64,000 bases of DNA from positions 24,474,420 to 24,538,419 of the forward strand of contig OX940865.1 of NCBI GenBank assembly GCA_954871525.1. Direction: 5' to 3'. Below, one piece after another: positions 40,192 to 51,496 of this stretch. The stretch's first letter is position 1. Each line of letters opens with the position of its first letter. Position numbers and translations under genes: made by a program. The notes under the pieces were generated by a model that was given only the letters and a program-made list of their open reading frames with translations, was not told the DNA's origin and did not search any database. This stretch comes from Parietaria judaica. Lineage: Eukaryota > Streptophyta > Magnoliopsida > Rosales > Urticaceae.

Positions 40192-43100
40192 CTTCAAGAA
40201 GAGAGATAAGAGAGACAGAGACCCACCATGTTTCTCGGAGAGAGAGAAGAAGGGTTTCCTTCTAAGCAGCCATGGAGAGAAAAGCTTGGACTTTTGAGAG
40301 AGAGAGAGCGCGGCGGTGGCAGGACTAGTAGTGTGTTAGTGTCACCAATGAAATTCTAGAGAGAAGCTGTCCTTTCATTTATAGAGCTGGCGTGCTGCTA
40401 TTGCTATATGCATACATACATGTTTAATGAAAATATATATATATATATATTATCAAACTTATTAATTTATAAATTTAATTTAATAATATAGAAATAGATA
40501 CAAATATATTATTGTGATACAAAAAAAAACGTGCGATGGTATTTAAATTAAAAGATTTATAGCACTTTATGCGTCCGCGTTTAATAGTAAATATATTAAC
40601 ATTATGCTAATTATTATTTTGTCCATCTATAATACTATAGTAGTGGAAGAAAATTAGTATTGTATACGTTGGTCAATTATTGAGTGTATTTCTATTCAAG
40701 TAATTGAATTTTGAGAAATTTAATAATTATTCTTAGTTACATGAACGAGTAATAAAATTATGAGAAATTAAAGACCCGCCTTAAATTTCGATATTAACTG
40801 TCGTTGAGTTATAATATTTAAAGTCATCATTGACTATTGACTAGAATATGTGAAAGAATCGTGTGCGACACAATTATACGTCTAAATCTATCTCTAAATT
40901 ATCTGGTCGCATATGATCAAATGAATTAAAATCTATTGTATCAGATTATGATAAGCTTTACGTAAACTCCGATCCCCACTATTTTACGAATTATGATATC
41001 CATGAATAAAACGGTTTTTGCTTGACGTAATAATGCATAAACTTTTATGTTTAAATGAGGTATTATTATTATTATTTATTTTACACAATCAGATACATAC
41101 ATGCAGTAATGCATTATGCATATATACATAAACGTTTAGATACATCACACAGATGATAATTCCGAAACTAGAGTGGAATATGTATAAATTATATATTGAG
41201 ATATTTATGTCATAAGTTCTTAGTTTTGTACAAAATGAATTAGGTAATTTTTTTTATTTTTTTAGCGATCTTAGCATCTAAAATTTATTAAATAATATCG
41301 AAGTATAATTCATTGTCATTGAATTCTGTTATAGGAAAGACATGTTACCTCACATAGGTCTGGTTTGTAGCCTTTACATAATATATAACTGCATGCTATA
41401 CTAAAAGGATTTAAAATATGTCAAAGCACTAAATAGGACAAGAATAAGTACTTACAATGCAAATATCGAATATATTATTATTGCTTTTTTCCCGTTTTCT
41501 TGCTTCATTTGAGGAGGTTATCGAGGAGAGAATTGTATATGTATAATGTAATTATGTATGTGTACATATAATATATATATATATAATTAAGTCCATTTCC
41601 CGAAAACCCTAAAACCCTAACCAAATGGTTCTCCATGAATGGTCGACTTGTTGGCTCAGTCTCTCTCTCTCTCTCTATAACTGTGCTAAGTGCTAAATGA
41701 CAAGACAAGAAACAGTGACTTTTCTCAGTTCTCGGTGGAAAACGGTAAAAAATAAAACAAGTGGGGGATTAGTCTCCCTTATAAAACTATGAAATAATCC
41801 ATAATTACGGTTTTACCCACAGGTGTTTTTTCTTGGTTTTGGACTTGGTTGAAATGATTTTTCATTTTTGAGCCAGGAATGGTTGCCCTTTATATTCTGC
41901 GGATAATAGAGTGTACCAGAGAAAGAAAAAAGGAAGGGTACCGGTGTTTGAAATTTATATTCTGCGGACACACCGGTGTTTGAAATTTGAATAAATTCAT
42001 GCGAGTGAATGATAAAAAAATGAAATTATTGAGTATTCTTTATTGTTCATGCATGTAATTAAATAGTTAAAATATGCAGTATTATCACGAGGAACAATAT
42101 TAGTAAGCTCTTTATTATTGTTGAATTGGTTTAAACATATTAAATTTGAGATCCTTGCACTTATTTATAAATTATAACAATTATTCTGATGTTCGAATTT
42201 TGATCAATTTAAGTTGATATATACATTTTTTTCATGATAAGACATTGACAATCTAATTCCTATTTTCTAAAGTCTTTGCTAACAAAGTCGTCCATGATAT
42301 TTTTATTTCATGCATCTTTCATAACAAAATTCCATAAATATTAATTTTTATGTCAAATTTAGAGATTTAAGATATTTTGTTGAGAAAACTAAAATTACAG
42401 AATAATATATTTTTGAAAATTCGAAAGAAAAAGAAATCGGTATAGCAAAAATTCATTAATATCGACTCTCCAAATTAATTTAGAGATTTCAGATTTCTTT
42501 TTTGTATGGGAATAAATTTTTAAATAGTACTGAAATTGTAAAAAATAAATAAACTTATAAACAATATACTCATGCTATTGTCTTTTCACTTATTTTTCTC
42601 ACAGGACTAAGTACTTAATTTCGTTATAAATATATATTCATATATGTATGAAATATATACATGAATCATTCCATTTTTTGTTTACTATTATTTTTTGCCA
42701 GGTCGGCGAAAACAGAATGAGAAATATTGAAAGACATTTAATAGTAATACATCTCATTAACTACTCAATGATTGATATTAGAAATTAGTAAACTATCGCA
42801 TTAATGGAGATTGGAGACAACGAAATAGTTGTTTAGCGCTACTTACTACTAATTATATAATTAATAAAATGTTTGGTCTCTCCAATGTTTGCAAGTCTCG
42901 ATCTAAATGATTTTTGTGACTTGTGAACGGAAATAATTATTTTTGTTGTCATTTTTTAGATAATCATAAATATCTATGGTTTGAAATATACCAATACCAA
43001 GAAGAAATCACAATTTCTATTTTACGAGCATGTCGACGTATAACGAGTTAATCGATGGAAAAGTTATTAAAAAAAAAAATACATGTCCCAATTACCGATA

Positions 43101-43528
43101 ATTTTTTTACGGGCATGCCGCATGATAAAAAAGTCAAAAAATAATTTTATACTTTTATTATATTTGAATATGTTTAAAATTACTTATTTTTTACCATAAA
43201 ATATAAGTAACTAAGAAATAGGATTTATAATAAGGCATCATATAAAAATAGTTATATGTTGTATTTTATGTAAAATAAGAATTACACTTGTAACTTGTTA
43301 TAAATACAAAGTTATATTGTACGAAAATTAAAAGATAAAAACTTATTATCAAGAAGCGAGTGGAATTGTAAAAACTTCTATCTTGACTAAATATGTTTAA
43401 ACACTAAGATTTAATAGTGGGACGATGTAATTGTGGGATAAAAAGTTTTACCAGTGGTAATTATGTGAGTATTCCAATTGCAACTCTAAAAAAATAGATA
43501 TGTCGACGTTTTTTTTTGCAAAATTTTC
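40192..43528. other. PLATZ 5' flank and AT-rich gene-free DNA
   Basis: The first 170 bases hold GA/TC-rich 5' UTR-like sequence. Beyond that there are TA microsatellites (40433-40451, 41570-41584) and no supported gene. Confidence 0.5.
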
Positions 43529-45091
43529 GGATGTGTTGAGGGGTATTTTTGTAAAAGAATATTAATAAAGAAATATTATTTAAATAATCATTTCTTTATT
43601 AATTAAATCATCTTTAACACCAAACTGCCTTTCGGAGGCCCGTTTTCGCAAAACAAAGTATCCCGGTGTTCCTAAAAATATGAAAACACCCAAAAGCGAC
43701 ATAAAATTTATGAAAAACGGACGCAAGACGCACCCGGGAACAAAAAGATGCCCAAAAGCACCTTTTTGCGGGGCCCACCAGGCCACAGCCTCCCGGATCA
43801 TGCCACGTGGCACGATCTCCCTTGCCGCGTCACATCAATCACATCACCAGCGCGCATCCCCATGCAACCCGATGGACAGCCGAGATCGATCCCCGATTTG
43901 CGCACCATTTACTTTTCATAAAGTAAAGTATACTTTTGGTCAAATCAACGATCCGGCGGCTGAGATCGATTCTTTTCACAGGGACCATTCTGCAAATATA
44001 ATATTGCCTAGGGACCCCTTGGACAATATTATATTGCACGTAGACCCCCAGATCCTATTATAAATAGAAGCTCAGTTCAGTTGAAACGGTATGACTTCGA
44101 AACTCACTCGAGTTCTCTCGATTCTCTCTTTACTCCCTATAAACTCACCTCCCCTCAAACACCGTTCTAATGTTGAGCGTCGGAGGTGAATCAGGGGGTA
44201 ACCCCCCCTGTTTCCCTTGACCTCGGGTGTTCCCTTTTTTCAGGTCCGAAAAGTGAGAAATTTACAAAAGCGGAAGCCCTGGGGAAATTCTTACAAGGTC
44301 CTCGACGAAAGCGGAAGGCCTGATAGGTCTCGTTCTACGCTGTGTCCAGCCTATCTCCAGTCCACTACGCGGCTGTGTGTATTGTCTGGGGACACGTAAC
44401 GGGACCCACAATTCAGGTCGTAGGTTCTGACCTGAGGGAATTTCTCTAAGATCCGAACGACAGAGGGATCACTCTGAGAGGAACCCCTAGAGAAGATCCT
44501 GGGCAGGTTCGAGACCCCACCTACCCTTGTTCTAAGCTCTGCGCGGCACATGTTCTGTCTCCTAGTCCTTGTATCTCTTAAAGATACCACGACTCTGCGG
44601 ACAGTTCCACCGGCCCGGACTTAAACAAGCCATATCAGGTGGAGAGTCTAACCCCCCAGGGTTCACTTCCTGGTCGAACGCACTCCCCCATTCGCTGGTA
44701 CCCCCGATTCGTGTGGCCTCCAAACCTGTAACCCCGGCCTTGTCCATTCCAGGCCCTGCGGTAACAGGTAGTGAGTGACCCGGATCGCCTGGACCCCGAA
44801 CGGAAACGAGGCTTTCGAATCTAGAAGTGCCAGGGACACCTACTCAGGGTCCCTATATCGGTTAACTAAAAACTCACACAAAGGTCAGCAGGCTACCACC
44901 CAAGGTCAACGGGGTCCCATCAAAACCACAAACAGAGTGGGAAAATCAGCCATCAACACGACTAGGCCAACCAAGGCCCACCTAAAAGTCAACAAAAGCC
45001 CGTCACGTCAACGAATGACATTGGGCCAGGCCCAAAATCCACAACTTGGGCCTCAACAGTGTTTGATCCAAAACACGGCATCAACAGGATG
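43529..45091. mobile_element. Solo LTR (43534-45086) with 5-bp target duplication
   Basis: The segment begins TGTTGA and ends TCAACA, and is flanked by GGATG on both sides (43529-43533 and 45087-45091), as for an LTR retrotransposon. At 1553 bp with no internal domain it is a solo LTR left by recombination between two LTRs. TATTATAAATAGAAG at 44057-44071 is a good TATA box. The region after it (44100-45060) is GC-richer than its surroundings and would be R/U5. No tRNA or protein gene is present; the short frames are chance. The superfamily cannot be told from the LTR alone. Confidence 0.92.
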
Positions 45092-46752
45092 TATTAAGTT
45101 TATAATCATCTATAAAATATTCTTAAATGTCCGTGGTAATTAAATAAAAATACCATTGCATACATATGCATGTATTCATAGACGAAAATTCTAATTTGCA
45201 TGCACGTGACGATATAAATGGTAATAAGACCAGATTGTATCATAAAAATGAGATATATATTAGAAAGGATTCAAAGGAATCAAGGATAATGATAATAATT
45301 CATGTAAATTATGTAATGTATATGCTTGTGCATCATCATCATCAGTGTCTAGAATCTAGATAGAAGGGCCTGCAGGCTATTATATTTATTGGTATTTGAA
45401 GAGAATAATGAGAGAGAGAGAGAGAGAGAGAGAGGGAATAGGCAAATGGCAAGAGAAGAGAGGGTGAGAGCCGTACGCAATTGAATAAAAATAGATTTTT
45501 AGGTCCAAGTCTAAGAAAATCAGAGATGCGAAAAACATGTTCATGTGTATAATTTGTTAAGACTTAAGAATATAGTGTAGAAAAACATATATAATTAATA
45601 TATGATTGAATTAATGCTATATATAGTATAGATAAATATTATATAGGTTGATTTTTAGATCGAATTTCGCTAAGCCGTTTGTAGTATATCAAATTAGTAG
45701 ATAATTAAATAAATAAGAAACAAAAAGCCATCTTATAGCAAGAGTAGAGAGAGCATTAACGGCGACCCAAGTGAAGCATCGACGTCTCTCATGCAGAAGA
45801 TCATCGAAAATGACAAGTATCATTTACTAATACCACACGATTTATATGGGAAACTTCATAAAACATTCCTTAAAATACCATAAATTATTTTATTACACCT
45901 CAAAACATCATAATTGAAAATACATCCTTTTTAAATTTTATGTACCAAAATTAAAATAATCGTTTGTCTTTATAATGAATGTATGTGCATACCTTTTTAA
46001 ACAATTTTGATTATAGTTATAGTTATTTTTTTTTCAAAATATAGCTATACAAGCACAATTGAGAAAACTTTTTAGTATTTATGCCGCAATAATTTACTTA
46101 TATGTATATATATATAGTTGTCTAATTTAGAAGGTTATAAATGTGATGTGATCCGTAAGATCGGGAGAGAAATACAAATTAAAATAATTGTACTACCCAT
46201 CACCGAGAATTAGAAATGAATAATAAAGCTAAAGCGATGGAGAGATCCAAGTAATAATCATAACAAGGACTATTGGAAACTATTACTGAGCACAAATGAC
46301 ACGGACTGTGACATGCAATTTATGACTGTCACAACCTATATCTTATAGAGCTGATCATATAGCCAAATTGTGTAGTTTACTAGCTTAATAATGGTATACT
46401 ATACAACATGACTATCTGCAGTATCGTTAATTTATGGTATACGGTAACTAGGTTACGAATAGTAATACTATAGAATTAATATGTATACCTATGTATGCAA
46501 ACCATATTTATAGTTTTATACTAATTATATACTGATCCAAATTAATTGTACAAACATTCTCATTTTATTAATCTATACGTGGAGAAAAGAAAGCGATTTA
46601 ACAAGATTTATTATAAAATATTACTTATTACATTCATTATCGCTTGATTTTAAAGTAAAACTTTACAATATTTTATAGTTAACACTCTACTAAAGACTTA
46701 TTATACTCAAATAAACACCGACTTAAGAAATAATGAGATTCATCCAAGATCA
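45092..46752. other. AT-rich gene-free DNA
   Basis: It contains a GA microsatellite at 45410-45435 and no gene that I can support. Confidence 0.5.
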
Positions 46753-46885
46753 ATACAAAGGGTTAGTTAATATATTATTATTAATTAGTTTTCTGCCCAG
46801 GTTATACTTAAATCAAAATACAAAGGGGATAGTTAATATTTTATTATTAATTAGTTTTATGGCCAGGTTATACTTAAATTAAATA
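46753..46885. repeat. Tandem duplication of about 66 bp
   Basis: ATACAAAGGG(T/G) to GGTTATACTTAAAT occurs twice in direct tandem (46753-46816 and 46819-46881), with a few differences. It abuts the 3' end of the LINE relic. Confidence 0.85.
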
Positions 46886-46897
46886 AAATTAAGGTAT

Positions 46898-47190
46898 AAC
46901 ATTTTTTTAAAAAGAAATATGAACTTCATTAAACCCTCCGAGTCTCTTAAACGAGTGCGACTCTAGAACGAAGAGTACGCCATATCGAATTATCAAAGGT
47001 AGAAGCCAAACAAATGTCCTGAACAAGGGCTCCCTCATTACAAATCGAGTCACACGCAACAAGAGGTTCAATACTTGACGGGACAGACTCCAACCAGATT
47101 ACATTCTTTTTAGACTATTCGCGAATCTAGCAAAACTATGCACGACTTCATTACAACATTTAGAATTAAAGTGAAACACTACATACTCTC
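46898..47190 (-). mobile_element. 5'-truncated LINE relic (RNase H-end and 3' tail)
   Basis: Read on the minus strand, the sequence encodes CCNEVVHSFARFANSLKR. After a frame break it gives VIWLESVPSSIEPLVACDSI. This is the pattern at the C-terminal end of plant non-LTR retrotransposon ORF2 (after RNase H). It ends in a run rich in T then A (TTTCTTTTTAAAAAAA at about 46904-46919 on the complement), as LINE tails do. There are stops and at least one frameshift. The 5' part is missing; target duplications were not identified. Confidence 0.6.
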
Positions 47191-47769
47191 AAATCTCAAT
47201 CAATATGAGTAACTAAGGATGGATATTTGAGATAATAATACACCTAGATAAGATAGATGAATGCATTTATTATTTAAAATTTTAATAATCGCTAGATGGG
47301 TGCGTAAAGTTTTTTTTTTTTCAAGCCAAATCTTCCATACATCAGTCACACATCAAAATCAAGTAGAAGATAGGGTAATGAAGCTTACGTATGGTATGAA
47401 GCGATCTTGGTGCCCTAATGTGAAGCACATATATAATTATAACATATAGATTTAAAATAAAATAAAATAAAATAAGTGTGAGCAGATAAATCCAAAGCAA
47501 ATATCTTGTAGAAAGAGGTAAATCATCACGGACGACACAAACTAAGTAATGACAAGCTTATTTATAAATGAGTCAGCTGAAAATTGGCTCAAAATTTTGT
47601 CAGCTTTCGGGTGAGGGCAAAGAGAGGTTAACATCAATGGCATTTACGTCTGCTTCACTCACTCTTTTACTTGTTCATACTTTCTTCCGAACAAATCTAT
47701 TACTACACGCTCAAACTCCTATAATATATATATATATATATATATATAAATATACATATATATACACAC
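47191..47769. other. AT-rich DNA with TA microsatellite
   Basis: A TA tract at 47719-47748 and a small A/T repeat (AAAAT)n at 47454-47473. No gene is visible. Confidence 0.5.
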
Positions 47770-47873
47770 ACCCGCAACCGCTTACAAGTTTAGTTTACAA
47801 GTGAAGTTCTTATAAAATTTTTAGAAATTTTTAGAAAATAACCCCCCCTGTTTCCCTTGACTACCCGCAACCG
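47770..47873. repeat. 82-bp insertion flanked by 11-bp direct repeats, containing a 23-bp match to the solo LTR
   Basis: ACCCGCAACCG occurs at 47770-47780 and 47863-47873. The 82 bases between include 47839-47861, which are identical over 23 bases to 44199-44221 inside the solo LTR. The repeats could be a target duplication of a small retroposed piece or the footprint of repair with captured DNA. Confidence 0.6.
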
Positions 47874-49026
47874 ATCTTGTTTTACGGGTCTACTGCAAAA
47901 TCGATGTGTATATCAATAAAGTTTTCGTCTATAATTTTAAAATATATTAGTTAGAAATGTAAATTCTTATTAAATAGATTTTATTAAAAACAATTACATA
48001 AAAATTAATTATGAGATTTTTATGTAATTTTAAGAGTTACTATAGAATTTCATGCGGTATGCGGTTTACCTGCTTAAAAAACATAACTGAATATGCAGGT
48101 TTTTAGCGGTATACCTTTGCAGTTTTCTTCTGACAATATACATACATATTTCTATACAATTTTTCGTGTGAATTTGGTCCTTTCATTGTTAAATGACAAA
48201 AAAAATATTATTTAGTAAAATAACAAAAATATTATTAACTTGAGACAATTCTATATAATTTTATTTTATTTTAAATAGAATTTTATTTATTTGAAAAAAA
48301 AAACAATTACAACAGTCAAAAAGTCAAACCCATGATAAAATCATTAAAATTTTAACATATACGCTACAGAGCGCGCTATAAAATCTACACATCTTTCATT
48401 AAAAAAAAAGGTGAACTTTTTTATATTTGAGAATACTATTAGAGTTACCAAATATGCTCATTCCTCGTAAAAGAGGGACCAAATAATGTCAATAACTCTC
48501 ATATTATATAGTATACAGTATATGTAAGTTTATAACTATATATACTATTTATGTATTAATATATATATATGTATGTGTGTCGTACGTGTAGATAAAATTT
48601 GAAGCGGTCCATGCAATCTGAAAAATGTTGTTTCCGAAGTCACGACATGACCATCATCATCTAGTGCGTTGGTCCATTCTAGTAATATAGCAGGTGACAA
48701 CAAATATTTTGGGGTCCATAATATTTAATGTTGAAGAAGATCAAATACTTATGATTCTATTTGAGAAGCTTTAATAAGGACCGAGTCGAGTTCATCATCA
48801 TCCTAATCACCCCTGTAACCTTGTTTTCAATCAGAGATATATATTTTGTGTATCTTTCTTGGTTCTTCTCATAATAATTCAGATACTCCTAGTATCATAA
48901 TTTGTTGGTAGCCTGGAAACCAAAAATTTTGATTTTTTTTAGAGTTTTAAAATTTTGATTTTGACGAGCGTTAATTTTTATTATTTGATTGAATTCTTTT
49001 CCCGCTTACGATGAGTAAACAACATA

Positions 49027-49068
<42 letters not shown>

Positions 49069-50463
49069 TAATAACGGTATAAGTGTGTCGAATGTATTTA
49101 TTTTCTGAAAGCTTGCGGTGTTTTGAAACCGGAGAGATGTATTCCGATGTGTTTTTCGACGATAGTTAGGTCTCGGTTTTTAGCTGAGTATTTGCATGGC
49201 AGGTAGTAGAGTTGCACGGAGGAGGTGGTTGTGGTTGTAATGATATAATTTATTTCTTCGACTAGCAAGTCTAGGGATGCAGGGACGAGACTGTAATAAA
49301 GTTGAAAAGAACTACCCAAACTGATCACTCTACAATTATAAACAAATTGAAATGAGTGAATATGATAAAACCAGGCCCCTGTTTTTAATCGGCATTAGTG
49401 ACTCATGTTCGTTTGCAATTTACTCTTTAACTCTAGTTTATAGCGATAATGTCATGTTTATAGAAAGCTCCATGTCGTGGTTGTTGGGATAGACTAGTAG
49501 TAATTCACACTACCTCAAAAATAAAAGTTGTGGGTTAAAAAAAAAAAAAAAAAAAAAACGCATGTCAAAAGCTGAAGAAAAGTTTCGACTTTTTGTAAAT
49601 ATCTTCATAAATTTATTTATTTTTTCCAATTTGATTGAATTTTCTTTTTAATCATTTTAAAGATTATCATACTCTCGACTGGATTATTCCTATACATCAG
49701 CATTAAAAACGGTTTTTTCAAAATAGAAAAGAGTTAAATTAATTAAAATCCAATAGTTTTTTGAGCCTTGAGATATTCAATCATTGCCCAATGTTATTAT
49801 TTTCTCAAGCTTTAGTTTCACCAGAAGATACGGAGGCTTAATGCATAAAGCCCGTTAATTATAAATGGGCCTTGAACCGAAGGGCCTTACTATTGTGAGA
49901 TCAAACCCAGTAATGTATATATACATTGAGAAATTCAAATAAACAGCTACTTTTTAAATCGTATCGGCATAACCGATATAGACTCTATCAGTGAGCTATA
50001 GCGTCTTTGATATACCTGTAAATTAGATTAACGGGAAGTTTGCGGTAAGTAATCTATATAACGCTCATTGTAATAATAGTAATCTCAATTAAACATTTTT
50101 AACTTTAATAAACCATCTCAACATTATCACCATTCATCATCAAATGTATTTTCACTACAGTGGGGGTTGAAGTGAGCCACAAAGGCGGGTTGCGTCGACT
50201 TCGACTTTTTTTATACGGTTCGTATCTGATCTATTCCGGCTCGGTTTATAAAACAAAAACCGGCCCACCAATAAATTCCACATTTGTTAACAATATTTTT
50301 CGTGAATGTCAATGATAATGCTATTTTTTCACCAACAACAAACCCATTTGGCGTTTTCCTTGTGAGTCAAGTCAACTCAACTCAGTGGGAAAATGGTTTG
50401 TGATATACAGTCACAACTCACATCACAACTACCTTTGACTTTCTTATTCATCTAATATTTTCA
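47874..50463. other. AT-rich gene-free DNA with microsatellites
   Basis: A TAA/ATA repeat runs from 49027 to about 49068, a poly-A run lies at 49536-49558, and there are TA tracts near 48560. No gene, RNA gene or complete transposon was recognised. Confidence 0.5.
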
Positions 50464-51496
50464 TTTATGTTAGGGAAAATTACGGCAAAAATATCCAATC
50501 TTTGGTCAAGCTGCCTCCTGGGTACCCAACTTTTAAAATTGGCGGCAAAAATACCCAACCTGCGTTGACCGTGACTTTGGCACGAAAACGTTAATTTTTC
50601 CGTTAACATCCTTCATGTGGCCGTTAGCGGCAAAAATACCCAACCTTTTTTAAAAAATAATTATTTTTTTTAATTTATTTATTTTTTCTTTACTTGATTA
50701 GTGATAATTACTTGAATTCCAAATACATGGAATAACACAAAAGTTAGTCAAAACATCTATTGATTTCTTAATGTGCTTGTATAAGCTACATTTGGTGATA
50801 AAAATCTTATTATTAAGAGAAATTTTAAACATAATGGTACGGGTATTTTAAGTAATTGAACAGGGTTTTGAGAATAGGTATCTGGATTTTCGAATCCGGA
50901 TACGGGTAGTGATTTTTGGATACCCAAAAAAACGAATCCGGATACGGGTAGTTCAAAAAACCGGATAACTGCTCCGGTTACAGCCCTAATTACCATTTTC
51001 ATTGGTAATTGACCATTTTAGATCGAATTAATATTGTCAATTATTGTCAATGTATTGAAAAAAATGGTTTAAGAATATAGCGAGTAAAAAAAATATTATC
51101 AAAAGTCATAAAGCCTGCAAGAAATGGTCTCTGAATGCTCACGGAACCCTTAAAGTGGGCTGAGAGCTTATACAAGCACTTTAAGAAATCAATAGATGTT
51201 TTGACTAACTTTTGTGTTATTCCATGCATTTGGAATTCAAGTAATTATCACTAATCAATTAAAGAAAAAGAAAAACATAAATTAAAAAATTAAAAAATAA
51301 TTTTTCCAAAAAAAAGGTTGGGTATTTTGCCGCTAACGCCCACATGGCAAATTTTAACGGAAAAAATAACGTTTTCATGCCAAAGTCACGGTCAAATCAG
51401 GTTGGGTATTTTTCCCGCCAGTTTTAAAGGCTGGGTACCCGGGAGGCAGTTTGACCAAAAGTTGGGTATTTTTGCCGCAATTTTCCCTTTATGTTA
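50464..51496. mobile_element. Mutator-type foldback element (50473-51487) with 9-bp target duplication
   Basis: The element starts GGGAAAATTACGGC and ends GCCGCAATTTTCCC, flanked by TTTATGTTA on both sides (50464-50472 and 51488-51496). A 9-bp duplication and long inverted repeats mark Mutator-like elements. The arms are about 315 bp (50473-50787) and 323 bp (51165-51487), diverged by substitutions, separated by a spacer of about 377 bp. There is no transposase, so it moves, if at all, with help. The spacer repeats a CGAATCCGGATACGGGTAGT-type word twice (50899 and 50934). A transcript across it would fold into a long hairpin. Confidence 0.93.

Noticed and set aside
44500..44530. tRNA B-box-like GGTTCGAGACC
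   Set aside because: No A box at the right distance and no cloverleaf; it lies within the LTR.
43580..44778. Several 60-127-codon frames
   Set aside because: All lie within the solo LTR, on both strands, without domains or codon pattern.
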